DNA from: Curtobacterium sp. MCBA15_008
Lineage (GTDB): Bacteria > Actinomycetota > Actinomycetes > Actinomycetales > Microbacteriaceae
DNA length: 58,648 nt
Assembly: GCF_001865065.1 (NCBI RefSeq)
Contig: NZ_MJGN01000001.1
Coordinates: 90,761 to 149,408, forward strand
Direction of reading: 5' to 3'
This document shows positions 47,201 through 54,431 of the stretch, piece by piece; within the stretch, counting starts at the first letter, position 1; every line of letters begins with the position of its first letter. A model generated the notes under the pieces. The model did no database searches. It was not told the origin of the DNA and saw only the letters and a list, made by a program, of their open reading frames with translations. The position numbers were made by a program, and so were the translations under genes.

Positions 47201-48840
47201 GCCCGGACCGTCGAGGTCGCCAGGTCCACCGTCGCGGCGTTCACACCGGGCAGGACCGACAGGCGCAGGGCGTGGACGCTCCGCGAGCCGGGGTCGTACC
47301 CGCGTCCGTCGCGGAACCCGGTGGTGGTGTCCTGCGCGTTGACGGTCAGGTCGATCACCTGGCGGAGGAGCAGCACGACCGGGGACAGCAGGGTCGAGAC
47401 GGCCGTCGTGGTGGTCGTCAGTGTGGTGCCGAGGGCGGTCAGCGCGGTGCCGCCGACCAGGGGCCGGAGGGCGGTCTGGAGCGTCGGCACGAGGATGCCG
47501 CTCACCACCGGCGCGAGCACGGTGCCGAGGGGCAGCGGCAGGCCGAGCAGGTTGCCGGTCGCGGTGATCACGGGCGTCGCGGTGGTGGTGCCGGCGAGCG
47601 CGCCGAGCGTGGTGTCGGCCCGGAGACCGATGGCGACGGCCGCCGCACCGGCGACGGAGACGTTCGTCGCCACGTCGACCCGGACGGCGGTGGAGTTGAT
47701 CGTGTTCACGACCGCGGTCTGCAGGGCCGTGGGCAGCTGCGTCCCGAGGATCGTCGCGATGCTCTGGTTGATGGTGTTCACCGCGGCGGTGGTGAGCACC
47801 GGGGTGTTCGCCGGCTGGCCGTTGAGCGCCGTCAGCTTGTCGAGGTCCACCGTGATCGTGCCGGTCGACGGGGTGATCGTGACCGCCCCGTCGGTGAGCG
47901 GCTGCTGCAGCACCTGCGCCAGGGTGTCGTCCAGGTTGAGGTTCGCCGTGGCGGTCACCGTGGTGCCGTTGACCGTGACGAGCCCGAGGAGCGCCTGGCG
48001 GAGCAGCTGCTGGATCTGGTTCGTCACCGCGGTCGTCGTCCCGGGGAGCACGCCGTTCGTGCCGAGCACACCGTTGACCGAGCTCGACACGTTCCGCAGC
48101 TGCGTGCGGAGGGACGTGGTCAGTCCGGCGACCGCCGGGCTGGTGAGGTTCAGGTTCGCCCCGGCGATCCGGTAGTCGCTGGCGGTCGTGACCGTGGAAC
48201 CGCGGGTTGCCGACAGTCGCGAGGCGAGGGCCCCGACCTGCAGCTGCGCGTTCGAGAGCACCGTCGTGTCGGCTCCCACCCGCGAGAACAGCGGGTTGAG
48301 GTTCAGCGTCGCCGCGCCGGTGCCCGACCCGGTGCCGACGCCGATGCCGCCGTCGTTCGTGAGCAGGCCGGACGACGCCGTCGCCCCGTTCGCCGAGGTC
48401 GTGGCGTACTGGCCGTCGACCCCGAGAGTGAGGATGCCGTTCGGCCCGAGCAGGTCGACGTCGTTGCCGAGGTCCACCCCGACCGCGTTGAGCGCCGTCA
48501 GGTTGAGCGGCTGGTTCGTCGTGCCGCCGCCGCTGGTGGCCCCGCGCGCGGAGTACGCACCGCCGAGCTGGGCGATGGAGTCCACGTTCACGATGCCGGA
48601 GCCGCTGAGCAGGACGCCCTCGGCCTCGGCGACGTCGGTCTGGGCGGCCGCGGCGGGCTGGATCGCCACGGTGGCGGCGACCAGCGCCGTCACCGTGGCG
48701 ATGACGCCGCCACGCAGGAGGAGACGCCGGTCGTCCGAAGCTCGTCGTCGAGCTCGGCCGCCAGCAGCGATGATCCGTCGTGTCCAGTCGTGCGCTGTCG
48801 CGGGTACACGGGTACCCCGAAGCGACGCGTGCCTGCGCAT
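41239..48840 (-). CDS. Giant sortase-anchored surface protein with 20 Ig-like repeats (choice-of-anchor G family)
   Basis: A 2533-residue exported protein. An Arg-rich leader of about 43 residues precedes the hydrophobic signal core (GGVIATVTALVAATVAI) and a cleavage site near PAAAA. Residues about 65-560 form a beta-rich domain typical of choice-of-anchor G proteins (LLSGSGIVNVDSIAQLGG, LGPNGILTLGVDGQYA). Twenty Ig-like domains of about 92 residues follow, each with a (S/E)PGA-V-V, W-V and THTV-QTV(G/N)G-TS rhythm. Then come about 13 collagen-like Gly-x-Pro triplets, a Gly/Ser spacer and the sorting signal LAFTG with a membrane helix and an RRRRRA tail, as used by class E sortases. It is most likely a long adhesive fibre on the cell wall. 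No sortase gene is in the window. The start at 48840 has AGGA 12 bases upstream. Confidence 0.9.
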   Translation of the reverse strand: MRRHASLRGTRVPATAHDWTRRIIAAGGRARRRASDDRRLLLRGGVIATVTALVAATVAIQPAAAAQTDVAEAEGVLLSGSGIVNVDSIAQLGGAYSARGATSGGGTTNQPLNLTALNAVGVDLGNDVDLLGPNGILTLGVDGQYATTSANGATASSGLLTNDGGIGVGTGSGTGAATLNLNPLFSRVGADTTVLSNAQLQVGALASRLSATRGSTVTTASDYRIAGANLNLTSPAVAGLTTSLRTQLRNVSSSVNGVLGTNGVLPGTTTAVTNQIQQLLRQALLGLVTVNGTTVTATANLNLDDTLAQVLQQPLTDGAVTITPSTGTITVDLDKLTALNGQPANTPVLTTAAVNTINQSIATILGTQLPTALQTAVVNTINSTAVRVDVATNVSVAGAAAVAIGLRADTTLGALAGTTTATPVITATGNLLGLPLPLGTVLAPVVSGILVPTLQTALRPLVGGTALTALGTTLTTTTTAVSTLLSPVVLLLRQVIDLTVNAQDTTTGFRDGRGYDPGSRSVHALRLSVLPGVNAATVDLATSTVRATAFVAPTITAPTANQVFSVPTATSTRSVTVSGAGEPGATVAVSLGNGRTGTATVAANGTWTTTVANVPTGEYTATATQTVGGTAAGTATQQFSVVAQQALTITTPTAGQTFTTTGTTAPVTLTGTATANARIDVDLGGGLTANGTANASGAWSVTVPEVPVGNQSASVTQTVGDSTSAPVTRAFRVVAAAGLTVDTPTQDQDFLVAGATRDVPFSGSAQPGARVDVSVNGGDRTATTTANAGGTWSTTITGVPAGDYTSTVTQTVGASTSAPVARDFTVTAAPGLTIDRPEDGSTITVADTTSTTPVTVSGTAAPNAQVTVGIGGSFTATVTADDDGDWEATFQGVPVGDRTVTARQTVAGTTSGPVTTDFTVAAGAPITITTPAPGATVTVLDAGTTTDLDLVGTAEPGADVAVSLGGGLTATTTANDDGDWTATVQDVPVGRHTISATQTVNGTTSPAVRQTITVAAGAGLVVSTPTQGSTTAVATDDSTIDVTVSGTAQPGADISVVLDGADDPVTTTAGTDGTWTVTLPDVDTGDHTAAVTQTVGGATSAPVDRDFSVEAGDALVIESPTDAQQVPAGSDGQVGIVVRGTAEPGASVAVTVDDGDPVDVVADASGNWETDAVDLAVGDHTVTAVQTVNGTTGPTVTRDFTVVPGTAITIESPAVGSRFVVVDGDATATVTIAGSSEPNADVTVSLGPDTTFTTTANGDGAWTVDATGLAPTGTYTVNASQSVAGTVTTAIPTTFQVVAANPLAITTPTTAAIPVAGEDVVRDVTVTGTGQPGATVVATTPDAADQPTTVAPDGTWSVTFPDLGVGTHSVSVTQTLPGSVSDPATSEPVTRTVTIEAADAVTVTAPETGDVLLVPDADATRDVTVSGTAEPGAPVTVRLGDDELTTTADGDGDWTVTFDGVGVGTPTLTASQTVNGTTASSPEQTVTVRAATALTLTAPEDGDVLTVADAAGAADVRVTGRAQGGATVTVTLSNGESDEVTAATDGSWATTFEDVAVGDYTVRATQVVEGQTSTPVSAGVSVRAGAPLEVTTPSGATSVTVADDDATTDVAFAGTGQPGATVTVDLGAGGTATAPVGQDGKWSTTVEDVPTGSYTAAVTQAVNGTTSAAVERPVSVVAAADLTIRQPGGDPITVADGDATTTVTVAGDAQPGATVTVTVDDRDPVEVPVGDDGTWTLDVEDLGVGSHDVSVTQTVDGSTSTTPVETTFEIEAGAPVRITEPTAGQEYTVAGEGATTTVAVSGTAEPGATVVVDLGGGRSESTTANGTGAWSVSVPDVPAGTPTVSVTQRIGDTVSAPVTVGIRVLVADPITIATPADGSTVRVAQRDSVATVTANGAAEAGAAVRVSIDGDDPVTVTATGGTWSLDLEGLGVGEHTVRATQTVDGSTSAPVSSTFTVAPGTALTVDTPADGDTVTVPSGTTSATVPVSGQGQAGGTVRVVVDGGTPVVVPVGPDGRWTTELTGLDEGDHTIVVTQVVNGTTSSPIERDLTVEVAPADAIVVTSPANGTAYRVIGGTTDVRVEGVSAPNAAISVRIDGGTPVTTTADDDGAWAVTVPRVGTGTHTIVASQTVDGDTTAAPQVGISVAAATPVRVTSPADGQVFPITGSTTSIPVSGTAEPGATVTVSVGGRTVSTTAGDDGSWTATVGNVPTGTQTVSVTETVGGRTSEPVTSSIRVVVAQPGDVTITNPQPGQLFPADGTGDTGSFTVTGHATPGATVTVRLSNGQVRVTTADANGDWSVTFDRVPEGDWTITASQSVNGTTSSAQPVPIVVADVDPLAVTSPTPGAHQTASATGTVDWRVTGTAEPGATVTVVADDGTPVTTTADDTGAWSVVLRLGVGRHTIRVTQTVDGATSAVQSVAVVVDAGTPGGPGTPGDPGTPGDPGTPGTPGTPGTPGTPGAPGLPGAPGTGSGAGIGSSVGSGPAVGSGSGGLAFTGADVAPLAGAAGGLVVLGFLLLGLSRLARGLRRRRRA
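41570..47190 (-). repeat. Array of 20 Ig-like domain repeats
   Basis: I count 20 consecutive units of 88-98 residues (about 276 bases each), from ITAPTANQVFSV (near 47180) to AVQSVAVVVDAG (near 41575). Units share GTA-PGA-V-V-GG, a W near the middle and SVTQTV-GTTSAPV at the end. No two units are near identical in DNA, so the array is old compared with the phosphatase duplication. Confidence 0.9.
48812..48821 (-). promoter_or_regulatory. TTCGGGGTAC element at the start of the surface-protein gene
   Basis: On the minus strand the context is CTTCGGGGTACCCGTGTACCC, split as CTTCGGGGTAC and CCGTGTACCC. It is the third exact copy of the 10-mer. It lies about 20 bases inside the gene if translation starts at 48840, within the codons for LRGTRVP, so it may be coincidental or may act from within the coding sequence. 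Confidence 0.3.
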
Positions 48841-49054
48841 GCGTGTCTCTTTTCCTGGCGGGCGAACCCACCACCTGATCCGGAACTCCCCCGCTGGTGA
48901 GGCAGAGGAGGTGCAGGAACCCTGGTTGGGAGTTCCTGGAGGTGATCTTTACACACGATCAGGGTGATGTCCGCTCCCCGTTACGGAATGGACACCTTGC
49001 GTGTCGGCCACGCCCGGGGAAGCCGGGCGGGAAGGGCCGCGCAGGAGACGCAAA

Positions 49055-49142
49055 GACTCCTCACGCACCCGCCAGAGCCCGGTTACCCTTGCTGCGTTTC
49101 CGCCCTGGGGGAGTTGGCCTGGATGGCGTCACGTGAGGAGCC
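49055..49142 (-). ncRNA. ffs: Signal recognition particle RNA (4.5S, small bacterial type)
   Basis: On the minus strand an outer stem, CTCCTCACG at the 5' end with CGTGAGGAG at the 3' end, closes a structure. Inside it is the universally conserved Ffh-binding hairpin CCCAGGGCGGAAACGCAGCA followed by AGGGTAACCGGGCTCTGG. The GGAA tip and the AGCA/CAGG internal loops are diagnostic of SRP RNA. A short TTT follows the 3' end. In M. tuberculosis ffs lies beside dnaX, as far as I recall; here the giant surface-protein gene separates them. The exact ends are estimated from the outer stem. The remaining gap 48841-49054 contains no other feature I can support. Confidence 0.92.
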
Positions 49143-49181
49143 TCCGGAAGTCTACCGGACGGAACGGGCAGACTCGGACAC

Positions 49182-49856
49182 ATGAAGATCGCCATCGCCG
49201 GAGGACACGGCCAGATCGCACTGCTCCTCGCCCGCCTCGTCACCGACGCCGGCCACGATGCCGTCGCCATCGTCCGCAACCCCGCACACGTCACCGACGT
49301 GGAGCAGCAGGGCGCCCGGGCGATCGTCGCGGACCTCGAACAGCTCGACGACGACGAACTCGCGCTCCGCCTGCGTGGCGTCGACGCCGTGGTCTTCGCC
49401 GCCGGGGCCGGGCCGAACAGCGGCGCCGAACGCAAGCTCACGGTCGACCGCGACGGCGCGATCCTGCTCGCGGACGCCGCCGAGCGCGCGGGGATCCGGC
49501 GCTACGTGATGATCTCGGCGATGGCGGCGGACTCGTACGACGCCGAGCGCGCCGTGGTGCCCGCCCGCAGTGAGGACGACGTCTTCCAGGTCTACCTGCG
49601 GGCGAAGTCCGAGGCGGACGCGAACCTCCGGGCCCGGAGCCTGCGCTGGACGATCGTGCGGCCGGGCGGCCTCCTCGACACGCCGCCGCAGGGCACGGTC
49701 GACGTCGGCCGGACGGTGCCGCGCGGCTCGATCCCCCGCGCGGACGTCGCCGCGGTGGTGCTGCACGCGCTCCTCGACGACACCGCGGTGGGGGTGCAGT
49801 TCGAGGTGACGAGCGGCGACACCCCGATCCCCGCCGCGCTGGCCGCGCTCGGCTGA
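49182..49856 (+). CDS. NAD(P)-binding protein, atypical SDR (NmrA/BVR-B like)
   Basis: This 224-residue single-domain Rossmann protein starts MKIAIAGGHGQIALLLARL, with the G-x-x-G-x-x-A dinucleotide motif. DAVVFAAGAGPNSG and the YVMISAMAA segment match the SDR_a5-type proteins. The usual catalytic Tyr-x-x-x-Lys is represented only by YLRAKSEAD, which includes Tyr and Lys in the right spacing. The exact reaction is unknown. It is read divergently from ffs. A -10-like CAGACT ends 7 bases before the ATG. Confidence 0.85.
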   Translation: MKIAIAGGHGQIALLLARLVTDAGHDAVAIVRNPAHVTDVEQQGARAIVADLEQLDDDELALRLRGVDAVVFAAGAGPNSGAERKLTVDRDGAILLADAAERAGIRRYVMISAMAADSYDAERAVVPARSEDDVFQVYLRAKSEADANLRARSLRWTIVRPGGLLDTPPQGTVDVGRTVPRGSIPRADVAAVVLHALLDDTAVGVQFEVTSGDTPIPAALAALG

Positions 49857-49860
49857 CGTC

Positions 49861-49890
49861 GGCACGCCCGGCGCCGGCGCCGCGCGTGCC
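49861..49890. terminator. Short hairpin between convergent genes
   Basis: GGCACGC (49861-49867) pairs with GCGTGCC (49884-49890). The intervening CGGCGCCGGCGCC can also self-pair. It lies between the SDR gene and ackA, which converge. Confidence 0.55.
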
Positions 49891-49895
49891 ACCGC

Positions 49896-51092
49896 CTACA
49901 GCGCGACCGCAGCCGACTGCCGGGCGATCTCGAGCTCCTCGTTCGTCGGGATGACGAGCACCGCGACACGGGACGCGTCCGTGGAGATGAGCCGCGCCTC
50001 CTTGGAGTGCAGCTCGTTGCGGTCCGGATCGATCTCGATGCCGAGGTGCCCGAGCCCGGCGAGCACGCGCCGGCGCAGCAGCGCGTTGTTCTCCCCCACG
50101 CCCGCCGTGAAGACGACCGCGTCGAGCCCACCGAGCTGCGCCGTGTAGGCGCCGACGTACCGGCGGATGCGGTGCCGGTAGACGGCGAGCGCCGCCTCGG
50201 CCTCGTCGTCCCCGTTGAGGGCGGCGTCCTGCACGTCGCGCATGTCGCCGTTGCCGGTCAGCCCGAGCAGCCCGGACTCCTTGTTGAGCATGGTGTCGAG
50301 CTCGTCGAAGGACAGCCCGGCCTCGCGGTGCAGGTGGATGAGGACGGCCGGGTCGAGGTCGCCGGACCGGGTCCCCATGACGAGGCCCTCGAGCGGGGTG
50401 AGCCCCATCGACGTCTCGATCGACCTCCCGCCGTCGATCGCCGCCGCCGACGCCCCGTTGCCGAGGTGCAGCACGATGGTCTTCAGCTCGCCGAGGGGAC
50501 GGCCGAGGAACTCCGCCGCCTGCTCGGAGACGTACTTGTGGCTCGTGCCGTGCATGCCGTAGCGGCGGATCCGGTACCGCTCAGCCAGGTCCGCGGGGAT
50601 CGCGTACGTGTACGCGTGCGGCGGCATCGTCTGGTGGAACGCGGTGTCGAACACGGCGACCTGCGGCACGTCGGCGAAGACCTGCTTGGCGGCCCGGATG
50701 CCCTCGAGGTTCGCGGGGTTGTGGAGCGGCGCGAGGCTGCTCAGTTCCTCGATCTCACGCTCGACGTCGTCCGTGACGATGGTGGCCCGGTCGAACGAGG
50801 TACCACCGTGCACGACGCGGTGCCCGACCACGGCGGGCGGGTACTCGTCGAACGAGGGACCGACCTTCGCGAACGCGTCGATCATCGCCTGGAACCCGGC
50901 GGCGTGGTCCGCGACGGCGGCCGATTCGTTCGACGAGGACTCCCCCGTGAGGGCGTTCGTGTGCTTCCACGCGCCGGTCGACTCGCCGATGCGCTCGACC
51001 AGTCCGGAGGCGAGCGTGCGCTCCCCCTCGAGCTCGATGAGCTGGTACTTGAACGAACTCGAGCCGGAGTTGACGACGAGGGCTGCGGTCAC
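49896..51092 (-). CDS. ackA: Acetate kinase
   Basis: AckA interconverts acetyl phosphate and ADP with acetate and ATP. The protein has 398 residues, canonical length. Signatures are LVVNSGSSSFKYQL at the N-terminus, HRVVHGG, DTAFHQTMPPHAYTYAIP, RYGMHGTSHKYV, HLGNGASAAA and GENNALLRRRVL. The start is GTG at 51092, 50 bases after the pta stop; the ribosome-binding site is weak (AGAAAG). The pta-ackA spacer contains the dispersed element GGGCCTGGAGGCGCG (51113-51127). Confidence 0.96.
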   Translation of the reverse strand: MTAALVVNSGSSSFKYQLIELEGERTLASGLVERIGESTGAWKHTNALTGESSSNESAAVADHAAGFQAMIDAFAKVGPSFDEYPPAVVGHRVVHGGTSFDRATIVTDDVEREIEELSSLAPLHNPANLEGIRAAKQVFADVPQVAVFDTAFHQTMPPHAYTYAIPADLAERYRIRRYGMHGTSHKYVSEQAAEFLGRPLGELKTIVLHLGNGASAAAIDGGRSIETSMGLTPLEGLVMGTRSGDLDPAVLIHLHREAGLSFDELDTMLNKESGLLGLTGNGDMRDVQDAALNGDDEAEAALAVYRHRIRRYVGAYTAQLGGLDAVVFTAGVGENNALLRRRVLAGLGHLGIEIDPDRNELHSKEARLISTDASRVAVLVIPTNEELEIARQSAAVAL

Positions 51093-51142
51093 GGGGCGGT
51101 CGCTTTCTGTAGGGGCCTGGAGGCGCGGTGCGGGTAGGTCGG

Positions 51143-53251
51143 TCAGGCCGCGTCGGACGCGGTGCCGGCCTGGATCGCGGTGATCGCGACGGTGTTCACG
51201 ATGTCGCCGACGAGCGCCCCGCGGGAGAGGTCGTTGATCGGCTTGCGCAGGCCCTGCAGCACCGGGCCGATGGCGACGGCGCCGGCCGAGCGCTGCACGG
51301 CCTTGTACGTGTTGTTGCCGGTGTTGAGGTCGGGGAAGATGAACACCGTCGCCCGCCCGGCCACCGGGGAGTCGGGCATCTTGGTGCTCGCGACCGTCGG
51401 GTCCGCTGCGGCGTCGTACTGGATCGGTCCCTCGACGAGCAGGTCCGGGCGGCGTTCCCGCACGAAGGCCGTGCCGGCGCGGACCTTGTCGACGTCGGCC
51501 CCGGTGCCGCTGTCGCCGGTGGAGTAGCTGAGCATCGCCACGCGCGGGTCGATCCCGAACTGCGTCGCGGTCTCGGCGGACGAGATCGCGATGTCGGCGA
51601 GTTGCTCGCTCGTCGGGTCCGGGATGACCGCGCAGTCGCCGTAGACGAGGACCCGGTCGGCGAGTGCCATCAGGAACACGCTCGACACGATCGAGGTGTC
51701 CGGCCGGGTCTTGATGATCTCGAAGGACGGCCGGATGGTGTGCGCCGTGGTGTGCTTCGCGCCGGAGACCATGCCGTCGGCCAGGCCGAGCTGCACCATC
51801 ATCGTGCCGAAGTACGAGACGTCGGTGACGGTGTCGCGGGCGAGCTCGATCGACATGCCCTTGTGGGCACGGAGCCGGGCGTACTCCTCGGCGAAGCGTT
51901 CGCGGAGCTCCGGGTCGAACGGGCTGACGAGCTGGGCGGCCTCGAGGTCGAGGCCGAGCTCCGTCGCCCGGGTGCGGATCGCGGCCGGGTCGCCGAGGAT
52001 CGTCAGCTCGCAGACCTGGCGCTGCAGCAGCGTCGAGGCGGCGCGCAGGACGCGGTCGTCGTCGCCCTCGGGCAGCACGATCCGCTTGCCGTACCCGCGG
52101 GCCCGGTCGAGCAGCCCGTGCTCGAACATCAGCGGCGTGACGACGCCGGACGGGGTGAGCTGCAGCCGGTCGCGGAGCGCGTCCGCGTCGACGTGCTGCT
52201 CGAACAGCGCCAGCGCCAGGTCGGCCTTCCGCGGGGAGTCCGCCGCCAGCCGCCCGCGCGTCTGGGTGATCCGGAGGGCGGTGTCGTACGTGCCGAGGTC
52301 GTTCTGGGCGATCGGCAGCGAGCTCGACAGCCCCTCGAGCAGCCGGGAGATCTGCGGCGCGGTCTCGAACCCGCCGTTGAGGATCACGCCGGCCAGGCTC
52401 GGGAAGGTCTCGGACTGGTTCGCGAGCAGGGTGGCGATGAGCACGTCGCTGCGGTCCCCCGGCACCACGACGATGCCGCCCTCGATCAGGCGGGGCAGCA
52501 CGTTCTCCATGCTCATGCCGGCGACGACGGTGCCCAGTGCCTCTCGGTCGAGCAGGGCCTCGTCGCCGCGCACGAGCGTGGCGCCGGTGGCCTGGAGCAG
52601 GGCCCGCACGGTCGGGGCGACGAGGACGCGGTCCTCGGGGATGGCCCAGACGGGCAGGTCCGGGTGGTGGTCGCGGACGGCCTGCTGGACGCTCGACACG
52701 ATCGCGGCGAGGGCCCCGGGGTCGGCGCGGTTGACGACGATGCCGAACACCTGCGCGTGTGCCGCCCGCAGCTCGCTGGTCGTGACGTCGGCGACCTGCG
52801 CCATGTCCTCCGGGGTGCGGGCGCCGTGCTCGGCGGCGTCGCGGCCACCGAGGACGAGCAGGACGGGCGCGCCGAGGTTCGCGGCGACCTTCGCGTTGAA
52901 CGACAGCTCGGTGGGGCTGCCGACGTCGGTGTAGTCCGAGCCCAGGACCACGACGGCGTCGCACTGCCGCTCGACCTGGGCGAACCGGGTGATGATCGTG
53001 GCGAGGGCGGCGTCCGGGTCGGCGTGCACGTCGTCGTACGTCACGCCGACGGCGTCGTCGTAGGAGATGCCGACCGCGGTGTGCTGGAGTAGCAGCTCGA
53101 GCACGTAGTCGGGTTCGTCCACCGACCGGGCGACCGGCCGGAACACGCCGACCCGTCCGACCGAGCGCGCGAGGGTCTCGAGGACACCGAGGGCGACGGT
53201 GCTCTTGCCCGTGTGTCCTTCTGCTGACGTGATGTAGATGCGGGTCGACAC
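51143..53251 (-). CDS. pta: Phosphate acetyltransferase, long form
   Basis: Pta converts acetyl-CoA and phosphate to acetyl phosphate and CoA. The 702-residue form has an N-terminal P-loop-like regulatory domain (ITSAEGHTGKSTVALGVLE), a central DRTGG domain, and the C-terminal PTA_PTB catalytic domain (RIVLPEGDDDRVLRAAS, SGAKHTTAHTIRP, PDLNTGNNTYKAVQRSAGA). The start is GTG at 53251, 6 bases after TACCCT, which predicts a leaderless mRNA. It forms the pta-ackA operon. Confidence 0.96.
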   Translation of the reverse strand: MSTRIYITSAEGHTGKSTVALGVLETLARSVGRVGVFRPVARSVDEPDYVLELLLQHTAVGISYDDAVGVTYDDVHADPDAALATIITRFAQVERQCDAVVVLGSDYTDVGSPTELSFNAKVAANLGAPVLLVLGGRDAAEHGARTPEDMAQVADVTTSELRAAHAQVFGIVVNRADPGALAAIVSSVQQAVRDHHPDLPVWAIPEDRVLVAPTVRALLQATGATLVRGDEALLDREALGTVVAGMSMENVLPRLIEGGIVVVPGDRSDVLIATLLANQSETFPSLAGVILNGGFETAPQISRLLEGLSSSLPIAQNDLGTYDTALRITQTRGRLAADSPRKADLALALFEQHVDADALRDRLQLTPSGVVTPLMFEHGLLDRARGYGKRIVLPEGDDDRVLRAASTLLQRQVCELTILGDPAAIRTRATELGLDLEAAQLVSPFDPELRERFAEEYARLRAHKGMSIELARDTVTDVSYFGTMMVQLGLADGMVSGAKHTTAHTIRPSFEIIKTRPDTSIVSSVFLMALADRVLVYGDCAVIPDPTSEQLADIAISSAETATQFGIDPRVAMLSYSTGDSGTGADVDKVRAGTAFVRERRPDLLVEGPIQYDAAADPTVASTKMPDSPVAGRATVFIFPDLNTGNNTYKAVQRSAGAVAIGPVLQGLRKPINDLSRGALVGDIVNTVAITAIQAGTASDAA

Positions 53252-53257
53252 GTGCCC

Positions 53258-53263
53258 AGGGTA
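53258..53263 (-). promoter_or_regulatory. -10 element of a leaderless pta mRNA
   Basis: On the minus strand GGCTACCCT is followed by GGGCAC and the GTG start. The arrangement is the same as before dnaX. No Shine-Dalgarno sequence is present. Confidence 0.5.
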
Positions 53264-53371
53264 GCCGCGCCCTTGTCGTGACATCTGGGAGCGGGGACGT
53301 GTGGACGGTCGTGGTCGTGCGCACTCCGGAAGACCTGTACCATTGGGTGTCGTCGTCGCGAGACGGCACCA

Positions 53372-53459
53372 GGAGAATTCGCCTAGTGGCCTATGGCGCA
53401 CGCTTGGAAAGCGTGTTGGGTGCAAGCCCTCGGGGGTTCGAATCCCCCATTCTCCGCCA
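53372..53459 (+). tRNA. tRNA-Ser (anticodon GGA)
   Basis: This type II tRNA of 85 bases has a long variable arm (TTGGGTGCAAGCCCTC). The acceptor stem is GGAGAAT/ATTCTCC, the anticodon stem is CACGC/GCGTG around the loop TTGGAAA, and the T-arm contains GGGTTCGAATCCC. GGA reads TCC. Unlike the other two tRNAs here, the 3' CCA is encoded (53457-53459). Confidence 0.96.
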
Positions 53460-53466
53460 CCACACC

Positions 53467-53499
53467 GAACACCCCGGACCGAAACGGTCCGGGGTGTTC
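53467..53499 (+). terminator. Terminator of tRNA-Ser
   Basis: A perfect 15-base-pair stem GAACACCCCGGACCG/CGGTCCGGGGTGTTC has an AAA loop, 8 bases after the tRNA. Partial copies of the right arm (GTTCCGGGGTGTTCTG) follow directly to about 53526. The stretch 53527-53756 holds no gene, only a possible -10 box TAGACT near 53638. Confidence 0.9.
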
Positions 53500-53756
53500 T
53501 GCGTTCCGGGGTGTTCTGTGTTCCGGGGTCGTCCGGTCCCCCACGCGGTGGACCACGCTGCCCCCCGTCCGCCATGGACTGGCCGCGAAACGAGGAACCG
53601 GGGTGGAACGGGCTGTCCCCGATACCCACGGGTCGCCTAGACTGCGCAGACGGACGATCCCGGGACGGGTCGGACACGGTGCACGGAGCGGCAGGGGCGT
53701 CGCTCCCCGGGCGGACGATCAGTGCTGCCCGGGCACCCGAAGGACGAGGAGTCCAC

Positions 53757-54401
53757 GTGGGGGACCTGACGGCGCCGGTGACGACACGCCCGCGCAGCAC
53801 CGCCTACGACGTGGTCGTCCGACCGCGTCGCTCGCTGGTGCGGTCGACGATCCTCAGCGTCGTGTTCTCCGCGGTGCCGCTCGCCGTCGCACTGGTGTGG
53901 GTGTCGCTCCCCCTGCGCCTCTGGACCTTCGTTGCCACCGTCGTGATCGTCGTCGCCGTCCTGGTCGGCATCGTGTTCGTCCGGCTCGGCACGGCCTTCG
54001 TCGGCATCGACCCCGCGGGCATCACCGTGCACGGCGTGGTGACACCGAACCGGCGGATCACTCGCGAGCGCGTGCACAGCCTGGTCCTCGCGACCACCTA
54101 CGGCAGCACCGTCGAGCGGACCACGCGCGAGCTCGTCGCGTTCGACGCCGCGGGCGCGCACCTGTTCCGGTTGCGCGCCGACGTGTGGGGCGACGACGGC
54201 ATCGACCGCGTCGTCGAGGCGCTCGGGGTCCGGGTCGCCGACGACGCCCGACCGGTGCCGGCGCGGGAGTTCGCCCGCCGCTACCCGGCCAGCCGCGCCT
54301 GGTACGAGCAGCGCGGGGCGTACGTCGTGGTCGGTGCCGTCGCGGTCGCCGCCGTGGCCGGGCTGCTGGTCGTCGAGACCACGGGCCTCATCGGCGGCTG
54401 A
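53757..54401 (+). CDS. Membrane protein, PH-domain-like hypothetical
   Basis: This 214-residue protein has two adjacent membrane helices near residues 30-75 (SVVFSAVPLAVALVWV and FVATVVIVVAVLVGIVFV). A cytoplasmic beta-rich part of about 90 residues resembles bacterial PH (DUF304-like) domains (VGIDPAGITVHGVVTPNRRITRERVHSLVL), and one C-terminal helix follows (YVVVGAVAVAAVAGLLVV). The function is unknown. The GTG at 53757 is supported by AGGACGAGGAG upstream. It converges on the HerA-like gene with a 30-base gap. Confidence 0.75.
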   Translation: MGDLTAPVTTRPRSTAYDVVVRPRRSLVRSTILSVVFSAVPLAVALVWVSLPLRLWTFVATVVIVVAVLVGIVFVRLGTAFVGIDPAGITVHGVVTPNRRITRERVHSLVLATTYGSTVERTTRELVAFDAAGAHLFRLRADVWGDDGIDRVVEALGVRVADDARPVPAREFARRYPASRAWYEQRGAYVVVGAVAVAAVAGLLVVETTGLIGG

Positions 54402-54431
54402 CGGCGGCCGTCGACGCCGAGAGCGCGTCGC

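Noticed and set aside
41218..48900. A 2560-codon open frame on the plus strand opposite the whole surface-protein gene
   Set aside because: It is the mirror of a very GC-biased, Thr/Val/Gly-rich coding sequence: its translation is an Arg/Gly/Asp-rich mixture without domains, and the minus-strand frame has a signal peptide, 20 regular repeats and a sorting signal.
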